In this document: in pieces, positions 25,548 through 35,356 of the stretch
Position numbering within the stretch: position 1 is the first letter of the stretch
How the letters are laid out: each line of letters opens with the position of its first letter
From: Lachnospiraceae bacterium
Lineage (GTDB): Bacteria; Bacillota; Clostridia; Lachnospirales; Lachnospiraceae
NCBI GenBank assembly: GCA_024680055.1
Contig: JAILCP010000058.1
Location: 62,001-126,000 of the forward strand
Direction of reading: 5' to 3'
DNA: 64,000 nt
The notes under the pieces: generated by a model
Told to the model about the DNA's origin: nothing
Seen by the model: only the letters and a program-made list of their open reading frames with translations
The model's database searches: none
Translations under genes and position numbers: made by a program

Positions 25548-25629
25548 GAAACTGTCAGTTAAACTTCACTTATCGTTCACGGGAGAAAGATACACTACTT
25601 TGGTAGAATGGAATATAGAGGAGGTATCT

Positions 25630-26316
25630 ATGTCAAATAGAATATTGGTTGTTGATGACGAAGAAAGAATCAGAGAGATTATAAAAAAATATGCAACCTT
25701 TGAGGGTTATGAAATTACGGAAGCGGAGAACGGAATGGACGCAATTAAAATCTGTGAGGAACAGGATTTTGATTTGATCATCATGGATGTAATGATGCCG
25801 GAACTGGACGGTTTTTCCGCAGTTCGCGCCATTCGTGAAAAGAAAGATATTCCTGTTTTAATGCTGTCGGCGCGAGGTGAAGAATATGACAAGATTCACG
25901 GCTTTGAAATCGGAATTGACGATTATGTGGTGAAACCTTTTTCACCGAAGGAATTGATGATGCGTGCAAAGGTCATTATGCAGCGCAATGAAAAGAGTAA
26001 TTATATTACAAATGAAGTGGAACATAAGGTATTTACCGTAGAAGGATTGGTGATTGATTTTACCGCAAGAACGGTTACCATCGACGGAGAGCGGGTGGAA
26101 ATGTCACCGAAGGAATATGCACTGCTTTTTTATCTGGTGGAGAACCGCAACATCGCACTTTCCAGGGAGCGTTTGATTACGGAAGTGTGGGGGTATGATT
26201 ATTACGGCGATGACAGAACCCTGGATACCCACATCAAATTACTTCGAAATTCCCTTGGACCATATCGTAATTATTTAGTAACATTAAGAGGAGTGGGTTA
26301 TAAATTTGAAGCGTAG
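25630..26316 (+). CDS. OmpR/PhoB-family response regulator
   Basis: This is a 228-residue DNA-binding regulator. I start at ATG 25630, behind AGAGGAGGT, because the longer track frame begins before the promoter. The receiver (~1-118) has VVDDEE, the phospho-acceptor in LIIMDVMMPELDG, LMLSARGEEYD and VVKPFSPKEL. The C-terminal winged helix (~130-228) has MSPKEYALLFYLVEN, SRERLITEVWGYDYYGDDRTLDTHI and VTLRGVGYKF. It overlaps the kinase gene by 11 bp, so the two are surely co-translated. The regulon cannot be inferred from sequence. Confidence 0.95.
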   Translation: MSNRILVVDDEERIREIIKKYATFEGYEITEAENGMDAIKICEEQDFDLIIMDVMMPELDGFSAVRAIREKKDIPVLMLSARGEEYDKIHGFEIGIDDYVVKPFSPKELMMRAKVIMQRNEKSNYITNEVEHKVFTVEGLVIDFTARTVTIDGERVEMSPKEYALLFYLVENRNIALSRERLITEVWGYDYYGDDRTLDTHIKLLRNSLGPYRNYLVTLRGVGYKFEA

Positions 26317-27817
26317 TAAGATTAGTGTAAAATGGAAAATCTATCTGTACATGATGTTGTTTTGCCTGATACTCATTGGCTTTTTATGGCTTTTTCAGAT
26401 TGTTCTTCTGGAAAAATTTTACAAATCCATAAAGACAGCCGAATCCAAAGGTATATACAAACAGCTGACGGAAATGGTGAAAAATGAAGACGATAATCTG
26501 GAATCCAAAATTGATAGTATTGCAGGAAAGCACAATATATCTGTTTTGTTGACCACAACGGATTTGAGTTATTATTATTGTGCCAACTACAATTCTACCT
26601 CATCCCTTTTAAACATGCCAACGGATATTTTTAATAAGCTGGTGGAGGAGGCCAGGGAGAACGATGGGACTTTTGATGTTACCTATATCGGAAACAATAA
26701 CATCACCATGAAAGACGGAATACCGGATCTTTCCGGAGAAACGGTAACGCCACGTGATCCGGGTCATTCATTTCGCCAGAATCTTGGAATGAAAAGCGGC
26801 GAAAGTGTAATTCATGTTGCCATTATCGATGCAGACAAAACGGAGCAGGTGCTTCTTGTCAATACGGTTTTATCACCGGTCAACTCCACCGTGGACACCT
26901 TGAAGGTACAGCTCATTGTGGTTTCTGTTATCCTGGCAATTTTAGCACTGTTGTTTGCCTTTGCAGTCACCAATTTTGTTTCAAGGCCGATAATTATGAC
27001 CAATACTTCTGCCAAAAAACTGGCGGAGGGAGATTTTTCCGTGGAATTTACCGGACAGGGATACAGGGAAATCGAAGAATTATCGGATACTTTGAATTAT
27101 GCTGCAAAAGAACTTGGAAAAACCGAAGAATTTCAGCATGAAATCATTGCAAATGTTTCCCATGATTTGAGAACGCCGTTGACCATGATTACCGGCTATG
27201 GTGAGGTAATGAGGGATTTGCCGGGAGAAAACACCCCGGAAAATGTGCAGGTCATCATTGATGAAGCCAACCGGTTAACCAACCTTGTAAACGATATGCT
27301 GGACATGTCCAAATTGCAGGCAGGTGTGCAGGTGTTGGAGCCTAGCACCTATAACTTAACTGCCAGTATTGAAGATGTACTGAAAAGGTACAATAAGTTA
27401 CGAGAGCAGGAAGGCTACACCATTGATTTTCGTTGGGACAAAGAAGCGTATGTGCAGGCAGATGAGTACAAAATCTACCAGGTAATTTACAATTTGATTA
27501 ACAATGCGGTTAACTACACCGGCGAAGATAAAAGGGTGGTGGTATCGCAGATCATAAAAGAAGATGCGGTACGTATTGAAATAACCGATTCCGGCGAGGG
27601 CATTCCGAAAGAAGAATTAAAGAATGTCTGGGAGCGCTATTACAAAATTGATAAGAACCACAAACGTTCCATTTCCGGAAGCGGACTGGGTCTATCCATT
27701 GTCAAAAATATCCTGAAACTTCACGACGCCAACTATGGTGTGGAAAGTGAAATCGGGCGGGGAAGTACCTTCTGGTTTGAACTGAAAACCACGGAAAAAG
27801 CCCAAAATAAACATTGA
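26306..27817 (+). CDS. Sensor histidine kinase
   Basis: This is a 503-residue membrane kinase starting at TTG 26306 within the end of the regulator gene, with AGAGGAG 12 bases upstream. Its order is TM1 (~14-36), an extracytoplasmic sensor (~37-205), TM2 (~210-232), HAMP (~233-285) and HisKA with phospho-accepting His near 286 in NVSHDLRTPLTMITGYGE. A HATPase domain follows with N box NLINNAVNYTG, G1 DSGEGIP and G2 GSGLGLSIVK. The sensor is unrecognised; it is too long to be a simple loop and could bind a small ligand or envelope component. It partners with the OmpR-type regulator upstream. Confidence 0.95.
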   Translation: MKRSKISVKWKIYLYMMLFCLILIGFLWLFQIVLLEKFYKSIKTAESKGIYKQLTEMVKNEDDNLESKIDSIAGKHNISVLLTTTDLSYYYCANYNSTSSLLNMPTDIFNKLVEEARENDGTFDVTYIGNNNITMKDGIPDLSGETVTPRDPGHSFRQNLGMKSGESVIHVAIIDADKTEQVLLVNTVLSPVNSTVDTLKVQLIVVSVILAILALLFAFAVTNFVSRPIIMTNTSAKKLAEGDFSVEFTGQGYREIEELSDTLNYAAKELGKTEEFQHEIIANVSHDLRTPLTMITGYGEVMRDLPGENTPENVQVIIDEANRLTNLVNDMLDMSKLQAGVQVLEPSTYNLTASIEDVLKRYNKLREQEGYTIDFRWDKEAYVQADEYKIYQVIYNLINNAVNYTGEDKRVVVSQIIKEDAVRIEITDSGEGIPKEELKNVWERYYKIDKNHKRSISGSGLGLSIVKNILKLHDANYGVESEIGRGSTFWFELKTTEKAQNKH

Positions 27818-27855
27818 CCACTTTGTTAATAAAAAATGTAAATTTGGGGTAAAAC

Positions 27856-27884
27856 TTGAATAATGAGAGCTTATATTATATAAT
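27856..27884 (+). promoter_or_regulatory. Promoter of 6S RNA
   Basis: TTGAAT, 17 bp, TATAAT, placing the transcription start near 27891. Confidence 0.75.
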
Positions 27885-27890
27885 ACAATC

Positions 27891-28070
27891 AACACCTGAG
27901 ATGTACGACACCCCTATAATTTTTGAACCTACATCTACTTAATGGGACTCTTACATTACTGATTGGATGTCAAGCCGTAGTAACTGGCGGAAGGCAGAAG
28001 ATTATGTTGCGGACACCCACCTAGCTTTCGCTAGGCGTCAAAAATATAGGAACGGCACCTTGGGCTAACT
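27891..28070 (+). ncRNA. ssrS: 6S RNA
   Basis: This is a ~180-nt noncoding RNA that binds housekeeping RNA polymerase by mimicking an open promoter. The ends CCTGAGATGT and GGCACCTTGGG pair as the closing stem and match the conserved CUGAGAUGU/GGCAUCUCGG ends of E. coli 6S. A second long stem joins CCTATAATTTTTGA (27913-27926) to TCAAAAATATAGG (28038-28050), and a small apical stem CCTAGC/GCTAGG closes the other side. The RNA has its own promoter, no ORF, and a following hairpin. The exact 3' end is uncertain; the primary transcript may extend to ~28111. The symbol refers to the gene for 6S RNA. Confidence 0.85.
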
Positions 28071-28081
28071 ATTAAAACATT

Positions 28082-28113
28082 AGAAGCTGCATAGATATCT
28101 ATGCAGCTTCTTT
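28082..28113 (+). terminator. Hairpin terminator after 6S RNA
   Basis: A 30-base perfect palindrome, AGAAGCTGCATAGAT followed by its complement, with only a short T run (TTT). It probably ends 6S transcription, perhaps incompletely. Confidence 0.65.
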
Positions 28114-28126
28114 AAGGTAATTTTAG

Positions 28127-29602
28127 ATGAAGAGAAGAGTTCGTGGGAAAGGTAAAATGAAAAACAGAAAATTAAAGAGACTTGGAATTATAGGAAGTGT
28201 ATCACTTCTTTTTTTCGTGATGCTGGTTTCTTATCATGCATACGAAAAAGAACAGCAAAAACAGGCTTTTTTACAGTCGGATGGAGCAACGGCCCAGGCA
28301 GCCAATCTGAAATATAATGATGACAGTCAAATCACCGTATTATTGAAAAACGGTACGGATAATTTCAGAGCAGGATTTCGGGTGGTTATATCCGGAAAAT
28401 ACAAAAAGATTACATCTGAAAAGACCACAACCTTAAAAAGCGGTAAGGTGGTAAATTTTACCCTGGGGGCAGGAAGTAAAAAACCAAAGAAGTCAGATTG
28501 TGTCACTTTAAAACCTTTAAAAGAGGGGGGCAGAATCTATTTTTGTGACTCAAGCGGGAAAAAAATGTCAAAAGGCTATCGGGGCAGCCTCATGGTATAC
28601 CGTTTTCCAAAAGGGTACGTGGTATTAAATAAACTGCCTATAAAACAATATTTGTACGGTGTGGTGCCAAGTGAGATGCCCTCGGGCTATCATGAGCAGG
28701 CCTTAAAAGCCCAGGCAATCTGTGCCAGAAGCTATGCTTACAAACAGCTGATGGGAGAGCACGCTCTGAAGTATTATTATGCGGATCTGGACGATTCCAC
28801 CGCATATCAGGTATACAATAAATCAAATGATGCAAAATCCACAAGAGAGGCGGTAAACACTACCAAAAATAAGGTGCTGTGGTATAAAAATGAAATTGTC
28901 ACCACCTATTATTATTCCACCTCTGCAGGGGTAAGTCAGAAATATGATTTGTGGGGATTGCAGCCATCTTCCTTTGGATATTTGAAAAACAAGATTTTAA
29001 AAAAGGGATCTCTGAAAAAATCAGATCTTTCAAAGGAAGAGACGTTTCAAAAATTCATGAAGCAAAATAAGGCTTCCTTCTACGAAAAATCCTGTCGTTA
29101 TTTTCGTTGGAAGGCGTCGTTGAACCTGAAAAAGTATGACGATCAACTTTCATGGGCCATTGTGCAGCGTAAAAATCAGGCTCCAAAAACAGTTGCAATC
29201 TACAACAAGAAAGGAAAGAAGATTTCCGGCTTAAAACATCTAGGTAAGCCAAAATCCTTAGAGGTTACAAAGCGAAGCGACGGCGGAGGCATTTTGGAAC
29301 TGGTTATTCATTACAAAAAGGGAAAGGTCCGTCTGAAAAATGAATATACCATAAGATACTGTCTGGCGGCCTGCGGAGCAAAGGTTACCTTACAGGATCA
29401 CAGTATAAGCAGCGGATCCCTTCTTTTGCCAAGTGCCGTATTTTATGTGAAAAGTGTTGAAAAAGGAAAAGTACAGTTACGAGGCGGCGGATTTGGCCAT
29501 GGCCTTGGTATGAGTCAAAACTGTGCCAATGAAATGGCAAAAGAAGGAATGGGTTATAAAAAGATTTTGAAAACCTTTTATCCGGGAACAACCTTGAAAT
29601 AG
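28127..29602 (+). CDS. SpoIID/LytB-domain protein (peptidoglycan lytic transglycosylase-like)
   Basis: This 491-residue protein is held by one N-terminal membrane anchor (GIIGSVSLLFFVMLVSYHAY). The SpoIID domain is spread over ~55-380: YRGSLMVYRF, NKLPIKQYLYGVVPSEMP with the catalytic-type Glu near 181, QALKAQAICARSYAY, and TTYYYSTSAG. The C-terminal GGFGHGLGMSQNCANEMA and KKILKTFYPGT close the family pattern. SpoIID cuts septal peptidoglycan during engulfment, while related LytB-type proteins act in vegetative cells; which applies here is not visible. The start is ambiguous: ATG 28127 follows TAAGG at nine bases, and ATG 28157 follows GGGAAAGG at four. Confidence 0.9.
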   Translation: MKRRVRGKGKMKNRKLKRLGIIGSVSLLFFVMLVSYHAYEKEQQKQAFLQSDGATAQAANLKYNDDSQITVLLKNGTDNFRAGFRVVISGKYKKITSEKTTTLKSGKVVNFTLGAGSKKPKKSDCVTLKPLKEGGRIYFCDSSGKKMSKGYRGSLMVYRFPKGYVVLNKLPIKQYLYGVVPSEMPSGYHEQALKAQAICARSYAYKQLMGEHALKYYYADLDDSTAYQVYNKSNDAKSTREAVNTTKNKVLWYKNEIVTTYYYSTSAGVSQKYDLWGLQPSSFGYLKNKILKKGSLKKSDLSKEETFQKFMKQNKASFYEKSCRYFRWKASLNLKKYDDQLSWAIVQRKNQAPKTVAIYNKKGKKISGLKHLGKPKSLEVTKRSDGGGILELVIHYKKGKVRLKNEYTIRYCLAACGAKVTLQDHSISSGSLLLPSAVFYVKSVEKGKVQLRGGGFGHGLGMSQNCANEMAKEGMGYKKILKTFYPGTTLK

Positions 29603-29616
29603 TAAGGGGAGCAATT

Positions 29617-30474
29617 ATGTGGAAATTGTTTGCTGTAACAAAGGAACTGGTGACAGAAATAAAAAAAGACAACGTGGGTGCATATGCGGCGCAGGCAGCA
29701 TATTTTCTTATTGTGTCTGCCATTCCCTTTATGATTTTACTGCTTACGGTAGTGCAGCATACCGCTATTTCCAGACAGCATTTAATGGAGTTGATGCGAA
29801 CCTATCTTCCGGGAGAGGTGTCGCCCTTTTTAATCCGGATTACCGGAGAGATGTATTATAAATCCGGAAGTATTGTGTGGATGGCCATTATCACCGCTTT
29901 GTGGTCCTCGGCAAAAGGTGCCCAGTATCTTTCCAGTGGTTTGAACGCCATCTATAACATCAAGGAAAACAGAAACTGGCTGATTCTCAGAATTCGAGCC
30001 ATTGCCTATACCATTTTGTTTTTGGCGGGAATTATTTTCAGCATTTTATTTGTGATGCTTGGAAAATTTATACAGTCCAAAATATCCGGCTATATTCCTT
30101 GGCTTGATAGGGCGATTGAGACCATTATGAGTTGGCGCCATTTTATTATATTTTTTGTGCTAACCCTTTTGTTCTTGTTTATTTTTAAATTTTTACCAAA
30201 CAGGTATGCCACCTTTAAAAGCCAGTTGCCGGCGGCAATCATCACTTCCTTTGCCTGGATGGCCATGTCCGGATGCATTGCCTTATATGTAAATAAATTC
30301 AACGGATTTTCCATTTACGGAAGTATGACCACCATTGTATTGATATTGATGTATGTGTACTTTGGTATGTATTTGCTGCTTGTGTGTGCAGAAGTGGATT
30401 CAATGTACGAATACATCATCCGTGGAAAGCTTCGAAAACTAAAAAAGGTCATGAGCGAGAAAAGAATTTCTTGA
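29617..30474 (+). CDS. YihY/BrkB (former RNase BN) family membrane protein
   Basis: This is a 285-residue integral membrane protein with about six spans. It has the family pattern: an N-terminal amphipathic part (GAYAAQAAYFLIVSAIPF), GSIVWMAIITALWSSAKG, NAIYNIKE, and a late RYATFKSQLPAAIITSFAWMA followed by IYGSMTTIVLILMYVYFGMYLLL. The C-terminus is basic and cytoplasmic. The family's function is not established; the old RNase BN assignment was an error. AGGGAG precedes the start, 14 bp after the SpoIID-like gene. The stop codon overlaps the T-box promoter. Confidence 0.9.
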   Translation: MWKLFAVTKELVTEIKKDNVGAYAAQAAYFLIVSAIPFMILLLTVVQHTAISRQHLMELMRTYLPGEVSPFLIRITGEMYYKSGSIVWMAIITALWSSAKGAQYLSSGLNAIYNIKENRNWLILRIRAIAYTILFLAGIIFSILFVMLGKFIQSKISGYIPWLDRAIETIMSWRHFIIFFVLTLLFLFIFKFLPNRYATFKSQLPAAIITSFAWMAMSGCIALYVNKFNGFSIYGSMTTIVLILMYVYFGMYLLLVCAEVDSMYEYIIRGKLRKLKKVMSEKRIS

Positions 30475-30499
30475 GGTTTCAAGTGAAATGTGATATCAT
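30471..30499 (+). promoter_or_regulatory. Promoter of the pheST T-box transcript
   Basis: TTGAGG, 17 bp, TATCAT, beginning inside the stop codon of the YihY gene and placing +1 near 30506. Confidence 0.6.
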
Positions 30500-30505
30500 T
30501 TCGTC

Positions 30506-30752
30506 ATATGGAAAAAGCGTAGATGGTGCATAGTAGTACTTTATTCATCATTCGAGAGAGACGAAATCGTTGGCTGGAAGTTTTGTCATGCTCTGTTAAA
30601 GATACGAAATTCACACCGGAGCTTCTGTGTTGAAATCAGTAGGCACAGACGGGTGATACACGTTAAGTATATTCATGAGAGCCTGCAATGCAGGAATCAG
30701 GGTGGTAACGCGGAGTACAGCTTCGTCCCTTATTAGGGACGAAGCTTTTTTT
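30506..30752 (+). promoter_or_regulatory. T-box riboswitch, phenylalanine specifier
   Basis: The leader shows stem I with a GAGAGAGACG GA-motif and a specifier loop CGAAATTCAC in which TTC (30610-30612) is the Phe codon. The T-box sequence is AGGGTGGTAACGCGG (30699-30713), and the terminator is AGCTTCGTCCCT/AGGGACGAAGCT followed by seven Ts. Uncharged tRNA-Phe would pair with the specifier and the UGG bulge, favour the antiterminator and allow pheST transcription. Confidence 0.95.
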
Positions 30753-30798
30753 AGGTTATAAGCCACTTGGTTTTGTCCCGATATGGAAAGGAGAAACT

Positions 30799-31818
30799 AT
30801 GAAAGAAAGATTACAGCAGATCAGAGAAGAAGCCATGAAGCAGATTCAGGAATCTGACGGACTTAATAAGTTAAACGAGGTCAGAGTCAATGTGCTTGGT
30901 AAAAAGGGCGAATTAACAACCATTATGAAATCCATGAAGGATTTAAGCGCAGAAGAAAGACCGAAATTTGGTCAGATGGTCAATGAAACCAGACAGGCCA
31001 TTGAAACCTTAATCGAAGAAACCAAGACCAAGTTGGAAGCTGCAGAATTAGAGCTTGCCTTGGAAAAAGAAGTGATTGACGTAACACTTCCTTCAAAGAA
31101 ACAGAAGGTGGGCCACGTTCATCCAAATCAATTGGCTCAAAAGGAAGTGGAAGATATTTTCATCGGTATGGGTTATGAAGTGGAAGAAGGACCGGAAATT
31201 GAGTACGATTACTACAATTTCGAAGCTTTAAATATTCCACCAAATCACCCGGCAAAGGACGAGCAGGATACCTTTTACATCACTCCGGATATTGTGCTTC
31301 GTACCCAGACCTCTTCGGTACAGATTCATGCAATGGAAAAAGGAAAACTTCCTCTTCGAATGATTGCACCGGGTAGAGTATTCCGTTCCGATGAAGTGGA
31401 TGCAACCCATTCACCATCTTTCCACCAGATTGAAGGCCTTGTGGTGGACAAAGGAATTACCTTTGCAGATTTAAAGGGAACCCTGGAAGTATTTGCAAAG
31501 AAAATGTTTGGTGAAGATACCAAGGTAAAATTCAGACCGCATCATTTTCCGTTTACCGAGCCAAGTGCAGAAATGGATATGTCATGCTTTAAATGCGGCG
31601 GTAAGGGATGCCGATTCTGTAAAGGATCCGGCTGGATTGAGATTCTTGGATGCGGTATGGTGCACCCGGACGTGTTAAAGAGATGCAATATTGATACCAA
31701 TGAGTATTCCGGATTTGCCTTCGGAGTTGGTCTTGAGCGTATTGCTTTATTGAAATATGAAATTGATGATATGCGTCTTTTATACGAAAATGACGATAGA
31801 TTTTTAGATCAGTTCTAG
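30799..31818 (+). CDS. pheS: Phenylalanyl-tRNA synthetase alpha subunit
   Basis: This is the catalytic subunit of the alpha2-beta2 enzyme charging tRNA-Phe. The length, 339 residues, is standard. The N-terminal ~85 residues form the tRNA-contacting coiled coil. The class II core follows, with motif 1 around [14 protein letters not shown], motif 2 in [17 protein letters not shown] and motif 3 in [14 protein letters not shown] Cys pattern, [17 protein letters not shown] (~260), is a feature of Firmicute PheS. The start has GGAGAA upstream and sits behind the Phe T-box. pheT follows 15 bp downstream. Confidence 0.98.
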   Translation: MKERLQQIREEAMKQIQESDGLNKLNEVRVNVLGKKGELTTIMKSMKDLSAEERPKFGQMVNETRQAIETLIEETKTKLEAAELELALEKEVIDVTLPSKKQKVGHVHPNQLAQKEVEDIFIGMGYEVEEGPEIEYDYYNFEALNIPPNHPAKDEQDTFYITPDIVLRTQTSSVQIHAMEKGKLPLRMIAPGRVFRSDEVDATHSPSFHQIEGLVVDKGITFADLKGTLEVFAKKMFGEDTKVKFRPHHFPFTEPSAEMDMSCFKCGGKGCRFCKGSGWIEILGCGMVHPDVLKRCNIDTNEYSGFAFGVGLERIALLKYEIDDMRLLYENDDRFLDQF

Positions 31819-31833
31819 GAGGGAAGGTAGAAT

Positions 31834-34254
31834 ATGAATACATCATTAGCTTGGATTAAAGAATATGTGCCGGACCTTGATGTTACTGCACAGGAATATA
31901 CAGATGCCATGACACTTAGCGGAAATAAAGTAGAAGGTTATGAGTGTATTGGCCAGGATTTGAAAAATATTAAAATCGGACAGATTAAAACCATAGAAAA
32001 ACATCCGGACGCAGATAAATTAATTATCTGTCAGGTGGATATGGGAGAAAAGGACCTTGTTCAAATTGTTACAGGTGCTCCAAATGTTAAAGAAGGAGAT
32101 AAGGTTCCGGTTGTATTAGACGGCGGAAGTGTTGCCTGCGATCACAGCGGCCAGAGAGTACAGGGCGGCGTGAAAATCAAAAAGGGAAAACTTCGTGGCG
32201 TGGAAAGCAACGGTATGATGTGCTCCATTGAAGAACTTGGTTCTTCAAGAGATATGTATCCGGAGGCACCGGAATACGGAATTTATATTTTTGATGAGGA
32301 TGCCAAGGTAGGAGATGATGTGGCTCATGCTCTTGCCCTTGACGATGTGAACTTTGAGTATGAAATCACCTCCAACCGTGTGGATTGTTTTGCGGTAATC
32401 GGAATTGCCCGTGAAGCGGCAGCCACTTTTGGAAAGGAATTTCATTATCCGGAGATTAAAGAGACCGGAAACAGCGAAAATGCAGCGGATTATATCGATG
32501 TGGAAATCAAAGATACCGATCTTTGCTCCAGATATTGTGCAAGAGTGGTAAAGAACGTTAAAATCGGACCATCTCCAATCTGGATGCAGAGAAGATTGGC
32601 AAGTGTTGGTATTCGACCGATTAACAACATTGTAGATATTACCAACTACATTATGGAAGAGTTTGGACAGCCAATGCACGCTTATGATCTTTCCACCATT
32701 GAAGACCATAAAATTGTGGTAAAAAGAGCCAATGACGGAGATAAATTCACTACTCTGGACGGGCAGGAACATGTGCTTGATCATGATAATTTAATGATCT
32801 GCGACGGAAAGAAAATGGTTGGTATTGCAGGAATCATGGGTGGAGAAAACTCCATGATTACAGATGAGGTAAAAGATGTATTGTTTGAGGCTGCATGTTT
32901 TGACGGAACCAACATTCGTCTTTCCGGAAAACGTCTTGGTATGAGAACGGATGCATCCGGAAAATTTGAAAAGGGACTGGATCCAAATCAGGCGCTTTTG
33001 GCCATTAACCGTGCATGTCAGTTTATGGAAGAGTTTTCTGCCGGAGAAGTGGTTGGAGGAATTGTGGATGTATATCCAACCGTCCGCACCGGAAATACGG
33101 TAAAATTTGAACCGGATAAAATCAATGAGCTTCTTGGAATTGATATTTCTCCGGAACAGATGATTTCTTATCTTGAGAAAATTGACTTAAAATACAATAA
33201 AGAAACACAGGAAATTATGGTTCCGTCCTGGAGACAGGATATTCATATTATGGCCGATGTGGCAGAGGAAGTTGCAAGATTCTACGGATACGATAAGATT
33301 CCGACCACATTGCCATACGGTGGGGCAACCAGCGGTGGAAGAAACAGAAAACAGACCCTTGAAATGAAGGCAAGAACGGTGGCTCATTACAACGGATTTT
33401 CACAGGCAATGACCTATTCCTTTGAAAGCCCAAAGGTATTTGATGCATTGCTTTTACCACAGGATAGCGAGCTTCGTAAGGCGGTGACCATTACCAATCC
33501 TCTGGGTGAAGATTTTAGCGTTATGAGAACCACTTCCTTAAACGGAATGTTAACTTCACTTTCCACCAACTATAATCACAGAAATAAGAATGTAAAATTA
33601 TTTGAAATGGGTAATGTTTATATTCCAAAGCAGTTACCATTGACAGAATTGCCAAGTGAACGTATGATAATGACCTTGGGTATGTATGGTGATGGCGACT
33701 TCTATGATTTAAAAGGCGTTGTGGAAGAGATTATTTCCGAATGCGGCGTAAGAGATGCTTTGAAATTTGTACCAAACAGAGAAATTTCTTATATGCATCC
33801 GGGGCGTTGCGCAGACGTTTATGTAAATGATGAGAAGATTGCAATGCTTGGAGAAGTACATCCTACCGTTTGCGGTAATTACAGTATTAAGGATAAGGTT
33901 TACGTTGCAGTCATTGAAATTCCGGTACTTGTGAAGTACTCCAACTATGACTTTAAGTATGAAGGAATTGCAAAATTCCCTGCAGTGAACAGAGACTTAT
34001 CCATGCTGGTTTCCAAGAACGTTTTGGCGGGAGAGATTGAACAGTGTATCCGTGAAAACGCAGGACAATACCTTGAAAAGGTGGAACTGTTTGATGTTTA
34101 TGAAGGAAACCAGATTGCGGCAGGATTTAAATCACTGGCATATTCTTTAAGCTTTAGAGCAAAGGATAAAACATTGGAAGAGGCTGAAATTACAGCGATT
34201 ATGAACAAAGTAATCAAAGGCCTTTCAAAAATGAATGTAGAATTGAGGCAGTAA
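31834..34254 (+). CDS. pheT: Phenylalanyl-tRNA synthetase beta subunit
   Basis: This is the 806-residue non-catalytic subunit that binds tRNA and edits mischarged Tyr-tRNA. Its order is an N-terminal MNTSLAWIKEYVP, an EMAP-like tRNA-binding domain (~40-150, VTGAPNVKEGDKVPV), and the B3/B4 editing domain (~210-390, FGQPMHAYDL, GIMGGENS). B5 follows (~405-475), then the core with FYGYDKIPTTLP, and the C-terminal anticodon-binding FDX-ACB domain (KFPAVNRDLSMLV). GGAGGGAAGG precedes the ATG. It depends on the T-box upstream of pheS, and queA follows just 3 bp after the stop. Confidence 0.98.
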   Translation: MNTSLAWIKEYVPDLDVTAQEYTDAMTLSGNKVEGYECIGQDLKNIKIGQIKTIEKHPDADKLIICQVDMGEKDLVQIVTGAPNVKEGDKVPVVLDGGSVACDHSGQRVQGGVKIKKGKLRGVESNGMMCSIEELGSSRDMYPEAPEYGIYIFDEDAKVGDDVAHALALDDVNFEYEITSNRVDCFAVIGIAREAAATFGKEFHYPEIKETGNSENAADYIDVEIKDTDLCSRYCARVVKNVKIGPSPIWMQRRLASVGIRPINNIVDITNYIMEEFGQPMHAYDLSTIEDHKIVVKRANDGDKFTTLDGQEHVLDHDNLMICDGKKMVGIAGIMGGENSMITDEVKDVLFEAACFDGTNIRLSGKRLGMRTDASGKFEKGLDPNQALLAINRACQFMEEFSAGEVVGGIVDVYPTVRTGNTVKFEPDKINELLGIDISPEQMISYLEKIDLKYNKETQEIMVPSWRQDIHIMADVAEEVARFYGYDKIPTTLPYGGATSGGRNRKQTLEMKARTVAHYNGFSQAMTYSFESPKVFDALLLPQDSELRKAVTITNPLGEDFSVMRTTSLNGMLTSLSTNYNHRNKNVKLFEMGNVYIPKQLPLTELPSERMIMTLGMYGDGDFYDLKGVVEEIISECGVRDALKFVPNREISYMHPGRCADVYVNDEKIAMLGEVHPTVCGNYSIKDKVYVAVIEIPVLVKYSNYDFKYEGIAKFPAVNRDLSMLVSKNVLAGEIEQCIRENAGQYLEKVELFDVYEGNQIAAGFKSLAYSLSFRAKDKTLEEAEITAIMNKVIKGLSKMNVELRQ

Positions 34255-34257
34255 TTC

Positions 34258-35292
34258 ATGGAAACAATGAGTGTCAAAGATTACTGGTTTGATTTGCCGA
34301 AGGAGCAAATCGCCCAGGATCCTCTGGAAGATCGATCATCCTCCAGATTAATGGTGTTGGATCGAAATTCCGACGTTGTAGAACATAAGATTTTTAAAGA
34401 TGTAATTGATTATTTAGAGCCGGGTGATTGCCTGGTTCTAAATAATACAAAGGTAATACCGGCCCGCCTTTACGGGGTAAAAGTAGGAACGGATGCCAAG
34501 ATTGAAATTTTACTTTTAAAACGAAAGGAAAATGATATCTGGGAGACCTTGGTGAAGCCGGGAAAGAAAGCAAAAGTAGGTGCCAAAATCAGTTTTGGCG
34601 ACGGACTTTTGGTAGGTGAAGTGGTGGATATTGTGGAGGAAGGAAATCGTTTGATTCAATTTCACTACGAAGGCATTTTTGAGGAAATATTGGACCAATT
34701 GGGACAGATGCCTTTGCCGCCGTACATCACACATAAATTAAAGGATAAAAACCGCTATCAGACCGTATATGCAAAATACGACGGTTCTGCGGCTGCCCCT
34801 ACGGCAGGGCTTCATATGACTCCGGAACTTCTTGAGAAAATCAAGGCCAAAGGCGTAGATATTGCAGAGGTAACATTGCATGTGGGACTTGGAACTTTCC
34901 GTCCGGTAAAGGAAGAAAATGTGCTGGAACACCATATGCATTCGGAGTATTATATGGTTACAAAGGAAGCGGCAGAGAAAATGAACAGGGCAAAAGCCAA
35001 CCATAAAAGAGTTATCTGTGTGGGAACCACCAGCTGCAGAACGGTGGAATCTGCGGCAAAAGAAGATGGAACCATTGAAGAATGCAGCGGTTGGACCGAT
35101 ATTTTTATCTATCCGGGATACCGTTTTAAGATTCTGGATGCCTTAATCACCAATTTCCATTTGCCGGAGTCCACATTGATTATGCTGGTATCTGCACTGG
35201 CGGGAAGAGAAAAAGTTTTGGCTGCTTATGATGAAGCGGTAAGAGAAGGATATCGATTCTTTTCCTTTGGAGATGCGATGTTAATTAAATAG
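34258..35292 (+). CDS. queA: S-adenosylmethionine:tRNA ribosyltransferase-isomerase
   Basis: It transfers and isomerises the ribose of SAM onto 7-aminomethyl-7-deazaguanine at tRNA position 34, making epoxyqueuosine. The length, 344 residues, is typical. Family motifs are [57 protein letters not shown] and [16 protein letters not shown]. The product is the substrate of QueH, also encoded in this window. Only 3 bp separate it from pheT, so it may share the Phe T-box. A second ATG nine bases in is also possible. Confidence 0.97.
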   Translation: METMSVKDYWFDLPKEQIAQDPLEDRSSSRLMVLDRNSDVVEHKIFKDVIDYLEPGDCLVLNNTKVIPARLYGVKVGTDAKIEILLLKRKENDIWETLVKPGKKAKVGAKISFGDGLLVGEVVDIVEEGNRLIQFHYEGIFEEILDQLGQMPLPPYITHKLKDKNRYQTVYAKYDGSAAAPTAGLHMTPELLEKIKAKGVDIAEVTLHVGLGTFRPVKEENVLEHHMHSEYYMVTKEAAEKMNRAKANHKRVICVGTTSCRTVESAAKEDGTIEECSGWTDIFIYPGYRFKILDALITNFHLPESTLIMLVSALAGREKVLAAYDEAVREGYRFFSFGDAMLIK

Positions 35293-35356
35293 TGAAACTT
35301 TATAGCATACTTAATTCATCTAAACATACAGAAAAATGTAGAAATGGGGATGAAGC

